From contig NZ_JAMFLZ010000001.1 in NCBI RefSeq assembly GCF_023502325.1, positions 62,001 to 126,000 on the forward strand: a stretch of 64,000 bases of DNA. The letters are read 5' to 3'. Source of the stretch: Wocania_A spongiicola. GTDB taxonomy: Bacteria > Bacteroidota > Bacteroidia > Flavobacteriales > Flavobacteriaceae. Positions 18,539-27,662 of this stretch are shown piece after piece. A program made the position numbers and the translations under genes. Every line of letters begins with the position of its first letter. The first letter of the stretch is position 1. A model generated the notes under the pieces. It saw only the letters and a list, made by a program, of their open reading frames with translations. It did no database searches and was not told where the DNA came from.

Positions 18539-20890
18539 TTAAAACTCTATTCTGAACACTAAATTAGGTGTTATACCTAAAGATGTTTTAGTTGTTTCTT
18601 GCAAAAAATATGGAGTATCTGGGTCGGTAGATAATCTAACTCTATTGTCTCTACTTAAGATGCTTTTTTTATTATATACATTAAGTAATGAAAAACCCAA
18701 TTTACCTCTCCATGTATCGCTTTTTGAAATATTAAATTTATATGTTGCTGAAAAATCTAAGCGATGATAATTTGGAAGGCGCTCATTATTAATTTTATCG
18801 TAAAGAATAGAATATCCATCATCTTGCAGCCCCAAAGCTTTTGTGTAAGGTATACCTGTTCTAAATCGCCACCCTAAAGAGAAATCAAAAGCATTTAATT
18901 TATACGAATGTGACCAATAAAGCTGATGCGCAATATGAAAATTACCAGAAAATGACTGAGAATTGTTTATATCATTAAAGTTAAAATCCTTTTTTGTTGT
19001 TGTATAACTTAACCATGTTCTATAATTATTTATTCTCTTTTTAAGCAAAATATCAATACCTGAAATACTGCTTTCTCCTTCTGAGTAATTTGCACCCGTG
19101 CTTTCAAAACCCCTAGTTAATGATGATAAGCCTTTTGTTTTTATTTTATAAAAGTCAATGTCTATATTCCATCCATTATCATTAAAATTAAAACCTATAG
19201 ACAGCTTATTGCTTCTTTGTAGTGGCACATAATCATCTTGAGCTAAAGCCCAAACTTGGTTTTCTAATCCGAAATCTCTAGTGTTAAATTCTAAAATTTG
19301 ACTTAAGTTTTGATGTCTTCTCTCTAAAGCGATTTTAGCTTTAATTGGCTTGCTTAAATAAACCTCTGTCAGCAACCTAGGTTCTAAATAAAACTTCTTT
19401 AATAATGATGCAAAATCACCCCTAAGTCCTAAATATATCAGCCACTTTCGTGTTTTTTTAAATTGATAGTCGGTATAAATTGTATTAGTGCTATTACTTT
19501 TTCTGTTTATATCTTCATAAAGATCATCTGGAAAATAATTATTATCGTATCCCAAAGAAAAGTCTACTTTATTTGAAGATAATTGATATCCAATAGCTAA
19601 AGAGTTTTCCTTATTAATTTTCCAATTGGTATGAATTGAAATGCCTTTATCTAGAATGATATTATTTTTAGTTGTTTTATTAAAAAGGTCGTTAGGGTAA
19701 TTATTTGTGCCCTCATAATCCAATTCAAAATTTGAATAATAAGCTTGAATTTCATGCGAAAATGAATTACTATAATTATGATTCCACGTTAAACTCAATC
19801 CCTTGTTTTTTATGTCTAAAACATCTTTAGATACTTCTTCAAATTCTTCAATTAAGAACCCATAATCTAATTTATTCTTAGTAAATAAACTGCTAAAAAC
19901 AACTTCATCTCCTTCTGATGGATTAAAGATGGCTTTTAATGTAACGTCAGAAAAACTAAAAGAATCGTTTGTTAATGTTACATTATCGTCATCATAAATC
20001 TTATTTCCTTCCGAAATCTTTGTGTTCTGAAATACTCTGCTTGACAGGTTTTGAAAAGTAAAAGTGTTTATAGCGTCTGTATATGATTTTCTTGCCGAGG
20101 CTACTAAAGCAAATTTTTTTGTGATTGGTGCTTTTAAAAAAAGATCAGCGTGTGTCATATTAAAACCTAAACCTCCTTCAATTTTTTCAGGCACATTATT
20201 GTAAGAAGCAATATCTATTACACTGGAAATACTATTGCCATATCGAGCACTTGTTCCATTAGAAAAAAAGGCAATATCTTTAGTTATATAAGGGTTAAAC
20301 GCAGATATCATTCCAAAAAAGTGGCCTGTATTATACATTTTTATACCATCCCACAATATTTGATTTTGATCTGGTGTTCCTCCTCTTACATATAGCCCTG
20401 AAGTTGTTTCCGTAGGGCTTTGTACACCAGGAAGTAATTGCAAACTTTGTAATACATCTGATTCTGTTAGCCCTGGTAAAATACCTAAAGTTTTAGGTGT
20501 CAAAACAACCGAGCCATCATCTTTCTTCTTTACTCCCGATGTAATGTACTCACTTATAACAACTTCGTCTAATTGCTGTGTTGATAGAAGGTCTAACAAT
20601 GTTTGCCTTTTTATAAGGTAATATCGTTCTGATGCCTTTTGAAATTCTAAGTTTGTTTGAGATTCTATTGCTGTAATTATATCTTGTAAACTAGCGATGC
20701 TTTTTAAAAAAGTAATACTTTGCTTATTTATTAACTCTGAATTAAAAGAAAATTTAATATCAAACTTTTTTTCAATATCTAAAAGCACATCCACAAGTGG
20801 TTCTTGATTATAATTAATGGATGTTCTTTCTTGAGCGTTTACCAATGAAACCAAAAGAAAAAAAAACAAGAATGTATACTTTAGGTTCAT
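18539..20890 (-). CDS. TonB-dependent receptor with N-terminal STN domain
   Basis: 783-residue outer-membrane receptor. A signal peptide (about 1-19) is followed by an STN (secretin/TonB short N-terminal) domain at about 22-95. A TonB-box/linker region and the plug (about 130-240, with LLPGVQSPTETTSGLYVRGG and QNQILWDGIKMY) come next. The rest is a beta barrel ending in the aromatic ITPNLVFRIEF. STN domains relay ligand occupancy to a FecR-type anti-sigma, and FecR and a FecI-like sigma lie directly upstream. There is no carboxypeptidase-regulatory repeat and no SusD partner, so the cargo is more likely a siderophore, cofactor or peptide than a glycan. The ligand is unknown. Confidence 0.9.
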   Translation of the reverse strand: MNLKYTFLFFFLLVSLVNAQERTSINYNQEPLVDVLLDIEKKFDIKFSFNSELINKQSITFLKSIASLQDIITAIESQTNLEFQKASERYYLIKRQTLLDLLSTQQLDEVVISEYITSGVKKKDDGSVVLTPKTLGILPGLTESDVLQSLQLLPGVQSPTETTSGLYVRGGTPDQNQILWDGIKMYNTGHFFGMISAFNPYITKDIAFFSNGTSARYGNSISSVIDIASYNNVPEKIEGGLGFNMTHADLFLKAPITKKFALVASARKSYTDAINTFTFQNLSSRVFQNTKISEGNKIYDDDNVTLTNDSFSFSDVTLKAIFNPSEGDEVVFSSLFTKNKLDYGFLIEEFEEVSKDVLDIKNKGLSLTWNHNYSNSFSHEIQAYYSNFELDYEGTNNYPNDLFNKTTKNNIILDKGISIHTNWKINKENSLAIGYQLSSNKVDFSLGYDNNYFPDDLYEDINRKSNSTNTIYTDYQFKKTRKWLIYLGLRGDFASLLKKFYLEPRLLTEVYLSKPIKAKIALERRHQNLSQILEFNTRDFGLENQVWALAQDDYVPLQRSNKLSIGFNFNDNGWNIDIDFYKIKTKGLSSLTRGFESTGANYSEGESSISGIDILLKKRINNYRTWLSYTTTKKDFNFNDINNSQSFSGNFHIAHQLYWSHSYKLNAFDFSLGWRFRTGIPYTKALGLQDDGYSILYDKINNERLPNYHRLDFSATYKFNISKSDTWRGKLGFSLLNVYNKKSILSRDNRVRLSTDPDTPYFLQETTKTSLGITPNLVFRIEF

Positions 20891-20946
20891 TATTACTGCT
20901 ACAAACTATTTATAATTTGTAACAATATTAATCAAAAAAAATTGTT

Positions 20947-21864
20947 TCACTTTTTATCTTTAAGAATAATTGTGTTATTCTTTGATGTAGTATAATTAAT
21001 ATTCATTGGAGTAAAAACGGTTTGTAAAGCAAGCTTTAAGTTTTTATGGGTAAAGCTTCCTGTAAAACGTCTATTTAAATTAATAAGGGAAATATCGAAT
21101 TTAATTTCATACTGGTCTTCAAGTGCTTTTATTACTTGTTTTAGCGGCATGTCTTTAAAACTACTCTCTCCTTGTATCCAAGTTGGTGTTTTTTCTATAA
21201 AAGTCCAGTTTTTGTTTTCCTTATTATGTACCCTAAAGGCCTTTCCTAATGTCAATATAGCTAAATCATTATTTCCAGAATTTAAAACCTTAACCTTACC
21301 TTCATAGCATTTTATTTCAAAAAAATTGTTCTTAGAAATAACGTTAAACTCAGTTCCTAATACTTCTACAATGCCCTCACCTGATTTTACTCTAAAAGAC
21401 GACCCCTTCTCAACATCAAAAAAGGCTTCGCCGCTAAATTTTAGTTCTCTATTTTCACTCCAATCTTTTTCTTTAAATTTTATTGAAGAATTTGCATTTA
21501 AATTTACTTTAGAGTTATCTGGCAATGTAACAACTAGTTGCTCGCCAACACCTGTTTTAAAATGGGTTGATTTATTATTTAAAAAGAAAAGCAGGCTTAA
21601 TGCAACAACCAATATAGCTGCAGCTGTATAAGCCCAATTAGGAATCAATTTAACAGTTTTTGTTTTTTTGTTTATATCCTCCTGCAACTTTGAAAATGCA
21701 TTGTTTTTGTTATAAGCAGGCACAGAGAGGTTTTGAGCACCTTTGTTTATTCTTTCAAAACTTTTATAGTCCTTTGATTTTTTAAACTCAGATAATTCTT
21801 CAGGAGTTAGCTCTCCAGAAATCCATCTAGCTAAAAAAGTATCATCAGAGTATTGTTTTTCCAT
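20947..21864 (-). CDS. FecR family anti-sigma factor
   Basis: 305-residue inner-membrane signal relay. A cytoplasmic N-terminal part (LARWISGELTPEEL, about 11-24) should bind the sigma factor. One membrane helix spans about 77-98, and the periplasmic FecR domain runs about 100-200 with the typical LPDNSKVNLNANSSIKF and GEAFFDVEKG motifs. The C-terminal FecR-associated (DUF4974-like) domain (about 235-305) has an STN-like sequence. It sits between the sigma gene (56 bp upstream) and the STN receptor (56 bp downstream), completing a cell-surface signalling set. Confidence 0.92.
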   Translation of the reverse strand: MEKQYSDDTFLARWISGELTPEELSEFKKSKDYKSFERINKGAQNLSVPAYNKNNAFSKLQEDINKKTKTVKLIPNWAYTAAAILVVALSLLFFLNNKSTHFKTGVGEQLVVTLPDNSKVNLNANSSIKFKEKDWSENRELKFSGEAFFDVEKGSSFRVKSGEGIVEVLGTEFNVISKNNFFEIKCYEGKVKVLNSGNNDLAILTLGKAFRVHNKENKNWTFIEKTPTWIQGESSFKDMPLKQVIKALEDQYEIKFDISLINLNRRFTGSFTHKNLKLALQTVFTPMNINYTTSKNNTIILKDKK

Positions 21865-21920
21865 TGTTATGGTTTCTTTTTATATATAGAACAAATTCTT
21901 ATTGCTTTACCCTACTTTTA

Positions 21921-22427
21921 TTATACATCTCCTATTTTTTTTCGTAAAACAATCAATGCTTGACTCATTCTTTTTTCTACAGCTTTAACTGTTATACCAA
22001 CTATTTCTGCGATTTCAGAATATTTCTTTTTGTCAATTCTACTTAACAAAAACACTTCTCTTTGCCTAAAGGGTAAATTTGCTATAGCCGCATTAAGCTT
22101 TATCATAAACTCCTTTTCTTCAAGCAGAAACTCTGGTGTAATATTAGAACTCTTTTGAGAATGTTTTTTTTGGTGCTCTAAAACAACTTTTTTATGAGCG
22201 ACTTCATTTAAAAAAGCATTATTGGCAACTGTAAATAAATATGATTTAGCTTTTTCAAAAACTACTTTAGCACAATTTTTCCATAATTTAATAAAAGTAT
22301 CTTGAACAATATCTTCGGCTTGCTGGATATCTCCACATTTATAGTATATAAAATTTCTTAAAGTGTCTGAGTGTGTGTTAAAAACAACTTTAAATGTTTC
22401 GCTTTCGCAAACAGATTTATGCTTCAT
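21921..22427 (-). CDS. ECF-type RNA polymerase sigma factor, FecI-like
   Basis: 168 residues with sigma region 2 (LRNFIYYKCGDIQQAEDIVQDTFIKLWKN, shown here only in outline at about 24-51) and region 4 near the C terminus (LPFRQREVFLLSRI, then EIAEIVGITVKAVEKRMSQAL, the helix-turn-helix). No extra regulatory domain. In the Bacteroidota FecI family this type of sigma drives its own receptor operon. Control is expected from the FecR gene directly downstream. Confidence 0.93.
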   Translation of the reverse strand: MKHKSVCESETFKVVFNTHSDTLRNFIYYKCGDIQQAEDIVQDTFIKLWKNCAKVVFEKAKSYLFTVANNAFLNEVAHKKVVLEHQKKHSQKSSNITPEFLLEEKEFMIKLNAAIANLPFRQREVFLLSRIDKKKYSEIAEIVGITVKAVEKRMSQALIVLRKKIGDV

Positions 22428-22536
22428 TTATTTAAAATTACCTTTTTCAAAACTAAATAAAATTAAATAAAAAGTAGGGTGTTTTTTTAATTGTCTGTTT
22501 TACTATAAACAATAGTTAAACCCAAAACTTGAACAG

Positions 22537-23532
22537 ATGAAAAATATAAAGCTCGTTTTTACTTTTGCAATTTTGCTCTCTTTTGTAACCTTTAACTCTT
22601 GTAATACTGAAGAAATAGATGATGGTTTAACAACTACTGTTAATCCTGACACTAATAGTAATCCTGGTGATACAACAGATAACCCAGATAATACAAACAA
22701 CCCAACAGGAAGTGATGGAGAAATTACGTTATATACAATTCATGGAGAAAACATTATTAAAAAACAAGACTATAAAGTAACGGGGCAAGATCTTGCATAT
22801 CAACAAGACACGAAAAAGCATCAAGAGCTTTGGTCTTTAACAAAAAAAATAATACCTGCTAATTATAGAACTAAAATGAATGAGTTTTTAATTTATAATG
22901 GAGATGTTTCTGGTAGTTCAGGTTTTGTAATTGAAACTAAATCGGATCTTTCAAAGTGGCAAATGGGAGTTGCAATAAACTTTACTAATGACCAAAAAGA
23001 ATTAGCATATACTATAATTCATGAGTTTGGCCATATTTTAACTCTAAATAACGACCAGGTAGATGCAATTATTAATGAAGCTAATTGTAGTAATTATTAT
23101 ACAGGTGAAGGTTGTTCTAAAACAGCATCATATATAAACAAATTACAAAGCAATTATTGGGCAGATATATGGGAGGAATTTATAAAAGCCAAAGACACTG
23201 AAACAGCTATGGAAAGCTTTTATACTAAGTATAGCAGCAGGTATGTTACACAATATGCATCAACAAATCCTGGCGAGGATATTGCTGAGGTATTTGCAAC
23301 TTTTGTTACTCGAAATGGTGGTGTAAATGGAAGCTCAATAGCTGAGCAAAAAATTCAACTTATGTATAACCATAATGAATTAATAGAGTTAAGAAATTAT
23401 ATAAGAAATAATCTTGGAGCATCATCAACTTCAAGAAGTAATAAAAAAAGCATACTGCCAGCTCCAGGAAGTTGGAAAAAAGCAAACACTTTTGGCAACC
23501 CAAACAAAAGTCATTGCTCGCATAAAAAGTGA
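22537..23532 (+). CDS. putative zinc metallopeptidase lipoprotein
   Basis: 331-residue exported protein. The signal peptide ends in a lipobox (TFNSC, Cys22). A Pro/Asp/Asn/Thr-rich flexible spacer (about 31-60) follows, then the catalytic part with the zincin motif IIHEFGHIL (His162, Glu163, His166). NPGEDIAEVFATF at 244-256 would supply the third, glutamate, ligand (Glu247 or Glu251). Four cysteines lie outside the lipobox region (two near 184 and 193, and one in the tail). The last 45 residues are basic and Ser/Asn-rich. Divergent from the fecI-like sigma gene. Substrate unknown; a surface protease or bacteriolytic enzyme are options. Confidence 0.75.
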   Translation: MKNIKLVFTFAILLSFVTFNSCNTEEIDDGLTTTVNPDTNSNPGDTTDNPDNTNNPTGSDGEITLYTIHGENIIKKQDYKVTGQDLAYQQDTKKHQELWSLTKKIIPANYRTKMNEFLIYNGDVSGSSGFVIETKSDLSKWQMGVAINFTNDQKELAYTIIHEFGHILTLNNDQVDAIINEANCSNYYTGEGCSKTASYINKLQSNYWADIWEEFIKAKDTETAMESFYTKYSSRYVTQYASTNPGEDIAEVFATFVTRNGGVNGSSIAEQKIQLMYNHNELIELRNYIRNNLGASSTSRSNKKSILPAPGSWKKANTFGNPNKSHCSHKK

Positions 23533-23545
23533 TTTATTGGTTGGT

Positions 23546-23598
23546 ATTAACTAGTAATAAAGCATGCCTAAAGCTGTAAGCCTTTATTACCAGTTAAT
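23546..23598. repeat. long inverted repeat between metallopeptidase and DUF6438 genes
   Basis: Two 17-base arms (23546-23562 and 23582-23598, core GTAATAAAG/CTTTATTAC) pair with a single A-C mismatch on the plus strand, which becomes a G-U pair on the minus strand. The spacer is 19 bases. There is no T run after it on the plus strand, so it is not a standard terminator for the metallopeptidase gene. It could act as an mRNA processing or attenuating hairpin. Confidence 0.55.
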
Positions 23599-23616
23599 TA
23601 GAAACTAAAAAGTAAT

Positions 23617-24036
23617 ATGAAATATTTAAGTTTAATTATAATGATTTTAATGTCTCCCTCTTGTTCGATTAGCAAAAAAAACGCTTCAGTAGTTAAAGAA
23701 AAATTAATCGTAACCTTTTCCAAAGGCAAATGTTTAGGTAATTGTCCTGTCTACGACCTATACATTTACAATAATGGTCGTGTTGTATATAATGGGATTG
23801 ACAATGTAAAGAAAAAAGGGGTTTACGAAACCTTAATTGCTTTAGACACGGTTAAACGCATTGAATATTTAATGAAGCATTTTAGTCCTGAAGAAATAGG
23901 AAATACAAACGGAAGAGATATACCCTTTACCATATTAAAAATAAATGACAAAAAAGTTGTTTATCGATCTACTCGCTCTTCTGGCAACTTATTGAAAATC
24001 AACAATTTAATTGAAAATATTAAAGATAAATTATAA
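23617..24036 (+). CDS. DUF6438-type lipoprotein
   Basis: 139 residues with a short lipoprotein signal ending in SPSC (Cys16). The mature part contains KGKCLGNCPVYDLYIYNNGRV, the signature I associate with DUF6438: two cysteines spaced CxxxC before PVY, then a short beta-rich domain. Its function is not known. It lies 84 bp after the metallopeptidase gene on the same strand, with a long hairpin between, and ends in a clear terminator shared with the convergent skp gene. Confidence 0.75.
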   Translation: MKYLSLIIMILMSPSCSISKKNASVVKEKLIVTFSKGKCLGNCPVYDLYIYNNGRVVYNGIDNVKKKGVYETLIALDTVKRIEYLMKHFSPEEIGNTNGRDIPFTILKINDKKVVYRSTRSSGNLLKINNLIENIKDKL

Positions 24037-24043
24037 CACAAAA

Positions 24044-24068
24044 AAAGCTCTTTAATAAAAAGAGCTTT
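24044..24068. terminator. bidirectional intrinsic terminator
   Basis: Perfect ten-base arms AAAGCTCTTT (24044-24053) and AAAGAGCTTT (24059-24068) flank a 5-base loop. The A-rich left flank and T-rich right side allow it to work for both the DUF6438 gene on the plus strand and skp on the minus strand. Confidence 0.85.
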
Positions 24069-24093
24069 CTGTTAAAAGTGTTTTATATTATAA

Positions 24094-24621
24094 CTACTCT
24101 TTAATATCAGTATTATCAACCTTATTTAAAGCATCTATAATTGTTTGTGTTAAATCGTTTTCATCGGTACCATACATAACTGTTGATACTGCATCAGTAG
24201 TTCCTAAAATATAAGTGTATCCATTTTTCTTACCGTAGTCATTAACAAAATCTTTTACTTTAATTATTAAAGAATCCATTTCAACTTGAAATGCTTGCTG
24301 AAATTGTTGAGCTTCTACTTGTTTTTGCTGATCTTGTATTTGTTTCTTTTGACCAAGCTCCTGATATTTTTGCTGAGCTTTTGTTTGAGACATTCTTTTA
24401 GCGTCCGTTTGAAATTTTTGAACTTCGTTTTGAAACGCTAAATCGATACTATCGAATTTTTTTTGAAACGCCACTTTTTTTATTTCGAACTTTGCTTCAA
24501 GGTCTTTCTTTTCTTGAAAATCATTTATAACTGTTCCGTTATTTACATATCCAATTTTTGCTTGTTTTTGGCATGAGGATAAAACAATCATTGCTAAAAC
24601 TACGTAAACTATATTTTTCAT
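24094..24621 (-). CDS. OmpH/Skp family periplasmic chaperone, lipoprotein form
   Basis: 175 residues. The signal peptide ends in VLSSC (Cys17), so this copy is predicted to be a lipoprotein, unlike soluble E. coli Skp. The YVNNGTVINDF segment begins the domain. A long Gln/Lys-rich amphipathic helix pair (about 40-125) forms the tentacle-like coiled coil, and the C-terminal NGYTYILGT strand closes the fold. Members hold unfolded outer-membrane proteins. It has its own TACATTTG promoter and is probably monocistronic. Confidence 0.88.
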   Translation of the reverse strand: MKNIVYVVLAMIVLSSCQKQAKIGYVNNGTVINDFQEKKDLEAKFEIKKVAFQKKFDSIDLAFQNEVQKFQTDAKRMSQTKAQQKYQELGQKKQIQDQQKQVEAQQFQQAFQVEMDSLIIKVKDFVNDYGKKNGYTYILGTTDAVSTVMYGTDENDLTQTIIDALNKVDNTDIKE

Positions 24622-24652
24622 GTGTTTGGTTTTTCTATTTTAAGAATTCGCA

Positions 24653-24660
24653 CAAATGTA
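24653..24660 (-). promoter_or_regulatory. Bacteroidota -7 element (TACATTTG) for the skp-like gene
   Basis: The minus strand reads TACATTTG 31 bases upstream of the ATG at 24621, matching TAnnTTTG. Confidence 0.55.
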
Positions 24661-24756
24661 ATAAAGTATGGCATAAATCAGCATGAAATTATTTTGAATT
24701 TAACATATAATGAATTCTTATGTTGTTTGTGGTTTTAAATAATAAATATCTATTAA

Positions 24757-24834
24757 AAACAAGCTTGTTTAAGGGCTTTTAAGACGCTTTCACAAAACAC
24801 CCTTTAGATTGTGCGCCTAGGCACTTGAAAGTCT
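24757..24834. other. possible structured RNA or decayed terminator region
   Basis: Intergenic DNA between skp and the methyltransferase, noticeably richer in G+C than its surroundings. It holds a perfect 14-base palindrome AAACAAGCTTGTTT (24757-24770). A nested structure follows: AGAC plus TTTCA (24782-24792) pairs with TGAAAGTCT (24826-24834) around an inner GTGC/GCAC hairpin (24811-24824). No open frame of note. It could be a small RNA or 3' UTR structure of the methyltransferase transcript. Low confidence. Confidence 0.3.
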
Positions 24835-24854
24835 CAATACATTTGTTAAAACAG

Positions 24855-25718
24855 TTATTGGTTGTTTTTAATAATGTAAATTAGAGAAGAAGCTTCTTTT
24901 GTAGTTATCGATTTTAAATTTGACATCAGTCCAACATAAAAACCTTTAACTAAATTCATTTTTCCAGATTTATATTTTTCAGAAAGTAGACTTACATAAA
25001 AAGCATCAAAAAACATTGGTTTAATTTTTACAACTTTCATAAACTGCTTAGAAACCAATTTTGAAATTGAACCTTTATTAAAATGCCAAAGGTGTCTGGG
25101 TACATCATAAGCGGCCCAAAATTGTTTATAATACTTTGCGTCGTAACTTTTGTGATTAGGCACAGCTATAATTAATGTGCCTTTTGGTTTTAGTAGTTTT
25201 TTAAAGCAAGACATTTGCTCTTCTATATTTGGTAAATGTTCTAATACATGCCAAAGTGTTATAACATCAAAGCTAGATTCTTCAAATTTTAAAAGTTGGC
25301 TGGTTTCAAAAACAGAGTCATCTGTTTTATTGTTAGCAATTTTACGAGCCTGTTTATTGGGTTCAATTCCTGAAACATTCCAATTATTTTGCTTTGCCGT
25401 TTGCAAAAAATCACCAGTTCCGCATCCAACATCTAGTAAGGTTTTATTGGTTGGTGAAAATGAATTAATTAGTTTTAATTTCTTTTTTAATGAAACCTTC
25501 CTAACTAAATGGTATGCTTTTTCAAACAGATTTCGTTGAGAATCTGTATGCGAAATGTAATCTTCGCTTTCGTAATAATTAGGTAGTCTATTCAAAGATG
25601 GCTGAGGCGTAGTTTCTAAAAAGCCGTATTCCGAATTTAAGATTAATTCAAATTCTTCTCCTGAAACAGAGTAATCCTTTACTTTTAAATGAACATGATT
25701 TGAGTTTTTATTTGCCAC
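24855..25718 (-). CDS. class I SAM-dependent methyltransferase
   Basis: 287 residues. The start is GTG at 25718: there is no usable ATG nearby, and an in-frame TAG lies 18 bp upstream of the GTG. The N-terminal region is followed by the SAM-binding motif I TLLDVGCGTGDFL (about 93-105), an acidic GIEPN strand end, FDVITLWHVLEHLPN (motif IV, about 150-164) and a C-terminal extension with YDVPRHLWHF. This Methyltransf_23-type pattern is frequent in polysaccharide or lipid modification, but the substrate is not predictable. It lies 56 bp downstream of mnmG, with a parS-like site in the gap. Confidence 0.85.
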   Translation of the reverse strand: MANKNSNHVHLKVKDYSVSGEEFELILNSEYGFLETTPQPSLNRLPNYYESEDYISHTDSQRNLFEKAYHLVRKVSLKKKLKLINSFSPTNKTLLDVGCGTGDFLQTAKQNNWNVSGIEPNKQARKIANNKTDDSVFETSQLLKFEESSFDVITLWHVLEHLPNIEEQMSCFKKLLKPKGTLIIAVPNHKSYDAKYYKQFWAAYDVPRHLWHFNKGSISKLVSKQFMKVVKIKPMFFDAFYVSLLSEKYKSGKMNLVKGFYVGLMSNLKSITTKEASSLIYIIKNNQ

Positions 25719-25751
25719 AGACTTGTAAATGTATTTCTAAAAATAATGAAA

Positions 25752-25769
25752 TGTTCCACGTGGAACGTT
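25752..25769. other. parS-like ParB-binding site, 3' of mnmG
   Basis: Contains the perfect 14-base palindrome GTTCCACGTGGAAC (25753-25766), which is the core of the conserved parS centromere site in many bacteria, including the Pseudomonas form. It sits in the 56-bp gap between mnmG and the methyltransferase. The 18-base sequence TGTTCCACGTGGAACGTT is repeated exactly, in inverse orientation, on the other side of mnmG. No parA or parB gene is in the window. Confidence 0.8.
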
Positions 25770-25774
25770 GAATA

Positions 25775-27646
25775 TTATCTACCCATATAAACCAATAAAA
25801 CAGAAATATCGTTAGGAGAAACACCGCTAATTCTTGAAGCCTGAGATACCGTTGTTGGTTGTACTTTTTTAAGCTTTTCTCGAGCCTCAAAACTCATAGA
25901 TTTAATTTGAGAATAATCAAAATTTTCTGGGATTTTTACATATTCCAGCCTACTTAATTTATCTGCATTGTTCTTTTCTTTGGCAATATAACCTGAATAT
26001 TTTACTTGAATTTCTGTTTGTTCTATAACCTCTCTATCCAAATTATTTTCTTGAATATAAGCCTCAACACTTTCTACTTTTCTAACATCATTCATATCAA
26101 TATTTGGTCTCGCAAATATCTTGAATAGCTTGCCAGATTGTTTAACTGGTGATGAATTTTTTAATTCAAGGATCGGGTTCACCTCTTCTGGTTTCACACT
26201 TGTTACGTTAAAAAAGCTAACAAACTTCTCAGCATCTTCATGCTTTTTCTCCATTCGTTTTAATCGCTTTTCAGAAGCCAACCCTAACTCAAATCCTTTA
26301 GGGGTTAATCTTAAATCTGCATTATCTTGCCTCAACAATGTCCTGTATTCTGCCCTAGATGTAAACATTCTATATGGCTCTTCGGTTCCTTTAGTGATTA
26401 AATCATCTATCAAAACACCTATATAAGCCTCGTCTCTTTTTAAAGTAAAAGCGTCTTTTCCCCTTACATTAAGGCTTGCGTTTATACCTGCCATCAATCC
26501 TTGAGAAGCGGCTTCTTCATATCCCGTTGTGCCATTAATTTGACCTGCGAAATATAACCCATTAACCAGCTTAGTTTCCAAAGTGTGTTTTAATTGTGTT
26601 GGTGGGAAATAGTCGTATTCAATCGCGTAGCCTGGTCTAAAAAACTTAACGTTTTCGAAACCAACTACAGAACGCAACGCCTTGAACTGAACATCTTCAG
26701 GTAACGACGTAGAAAAACCATTTACATAAACCTCACAAGTATTCCATCCCTCAGGCTCAATAAATAATTGATGTCTATCTTTATCAGCAAAGCGATTAAT
26801 CTTATCTTCTATTGACGGACAATAACGAGGTCCTAAGCTTTTAATTCGACCATTAAACATAGGTGATCTTTCAAAACCTTCACGAAGTAAATCATGTACC
26901 AGTTCGCTCGTATATGTCATGTGACAAGAACGTTGATTGTTTAAAGGTCTTGTTGTATCTAAATACGAAAACTTTTCAGGGTTCTCGTCACCAGGTTGCT
27001 CAATCATTTTAGAATAATCCAATGACCTCCCATCTACTCGTGGTGGTGTTCCTGTTTTCATTCTTCCAGAATCAAAACCCAAACCTACTAACTGCTCAGT
27101 AATTCCTGTTGCCGCTCTTTCACCCGCTCTACCACCTCCAAAATTTTTATCACCGATATGAATCAATCCATTTAAGAATGTGCCATTAGTAAGCACTACA
27201 GATTTAGCTTTCACTTCTATTCCTAAAGATGTTTTAACACCAACAACTTTGTCTTTTTCAATCAACAAACCAGAAACCATGTCTTGATAAAAATCAAGGT
27301 TTTGTGTTGCTTCTAAAAGCAACCTCCAATCTTCTGCAAACCTCATTCTATCACTCTGTACCCTCGGGCTCCACATAGCCGGTCCTTTAGACTTGTTTAG
27401 CATCTTAAACTGAATAGCTGATGTGTCAGAAACAATTCCACTATAACCACCAAGCGCATCAATCTCGCGAACAATTTGTCCTTTAGCAATACCCCCCATG
27501 GCTGGGTTACAAGACATTTGTGCAATGTTTTGTAAATTCATTGTAATAAGTAATGTTTTGCTTCCCATGTTGGCAGCAGCGGCTGCGGCTTCGCTTCCTG
27601 CGTGACCTGCTCCAACAACAATAACATCATATACTTCGTTAAACAT
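25775..27646 (-). CDS. mnmG: tRNA uridine-5-carboxymethylaminomethyl(34) synthesis enzyme MnmG (GidA)
   Basis: FAD/NADH-dependent partner of MnmE that modifies wobble uridine 34 of several tRNAs. From the ATG at 27646 it is 623 residues, normal length. It begins with the FAD motif VIVVGAGHAGSEAAAAAA, then SCNPAMGGIAKGQIVREIDALGG (partly seen at about 45-67), GTPPRVDGRS and the C-terminal GidA domain ending with SPNDISVLLVYMG. An in-frame TTG nine bases upstream is rejected in favour of the ATG. MnmE is not in this window. A promoter and a parS-like site lie in the upstream gap, and a second parS-like site lies after the stop. Confidence 0.97.
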   Translation of the reverse strand: MFNEVYDVIVVGAGHAGSEAAAAAANMGSKTLLITMNLQNIAQMSCNPAMGGIAKGQIVREIDALGGYSGIVSDTSAIQFKMLNKSKGPAMWSPRVQSDRMRFAEDWRLLLEATQNLDFYQDMVSGLLIEKDKVVGVKTSLGIEVKAKSVVLTNGTFLNGLIHIGDKNFGGGRAGERAATGITEQLVGLGFDSGRMKTGTPPRVDGRSLDYSKMIEQPGDENPEKFSYLDTTRPLNNQRSCHMTYTSELVHDLLREGFERSPMFNGRIKSLGPRYCPSIEDKINRFADKDRHQLFIEPEGWNTCEVYVNGFSTSLPEDVQFKALRSVVGFENVKFFRPGYAIEYDYFPPTQLKHTLETKLVNGLYFAGQINGTTGYEEAASQGLMAGINASLNVRGKDAFTLKRDEAYIGVLIDDLITKGTEEPYRMFTSRAEYRTLLRQDNADLRLTPKGFELGLASEKRLKRMEKKHEDAEKFVSFFNVTSVKPEEVNPILELKNSSPVKQSGKLFKIFARPNIDMNDVRKVESVEAYIQENNLDREVIEQTEIQVKYSGYIAKEKNNADKLSRLEYVKIPENFDYSQIKSMSFEAREKLKKVQPTTVSQASRISGVSPNDISVLLVYMGR

Positions 27647-27662
27647 ACTGTTCAATCTTTAA

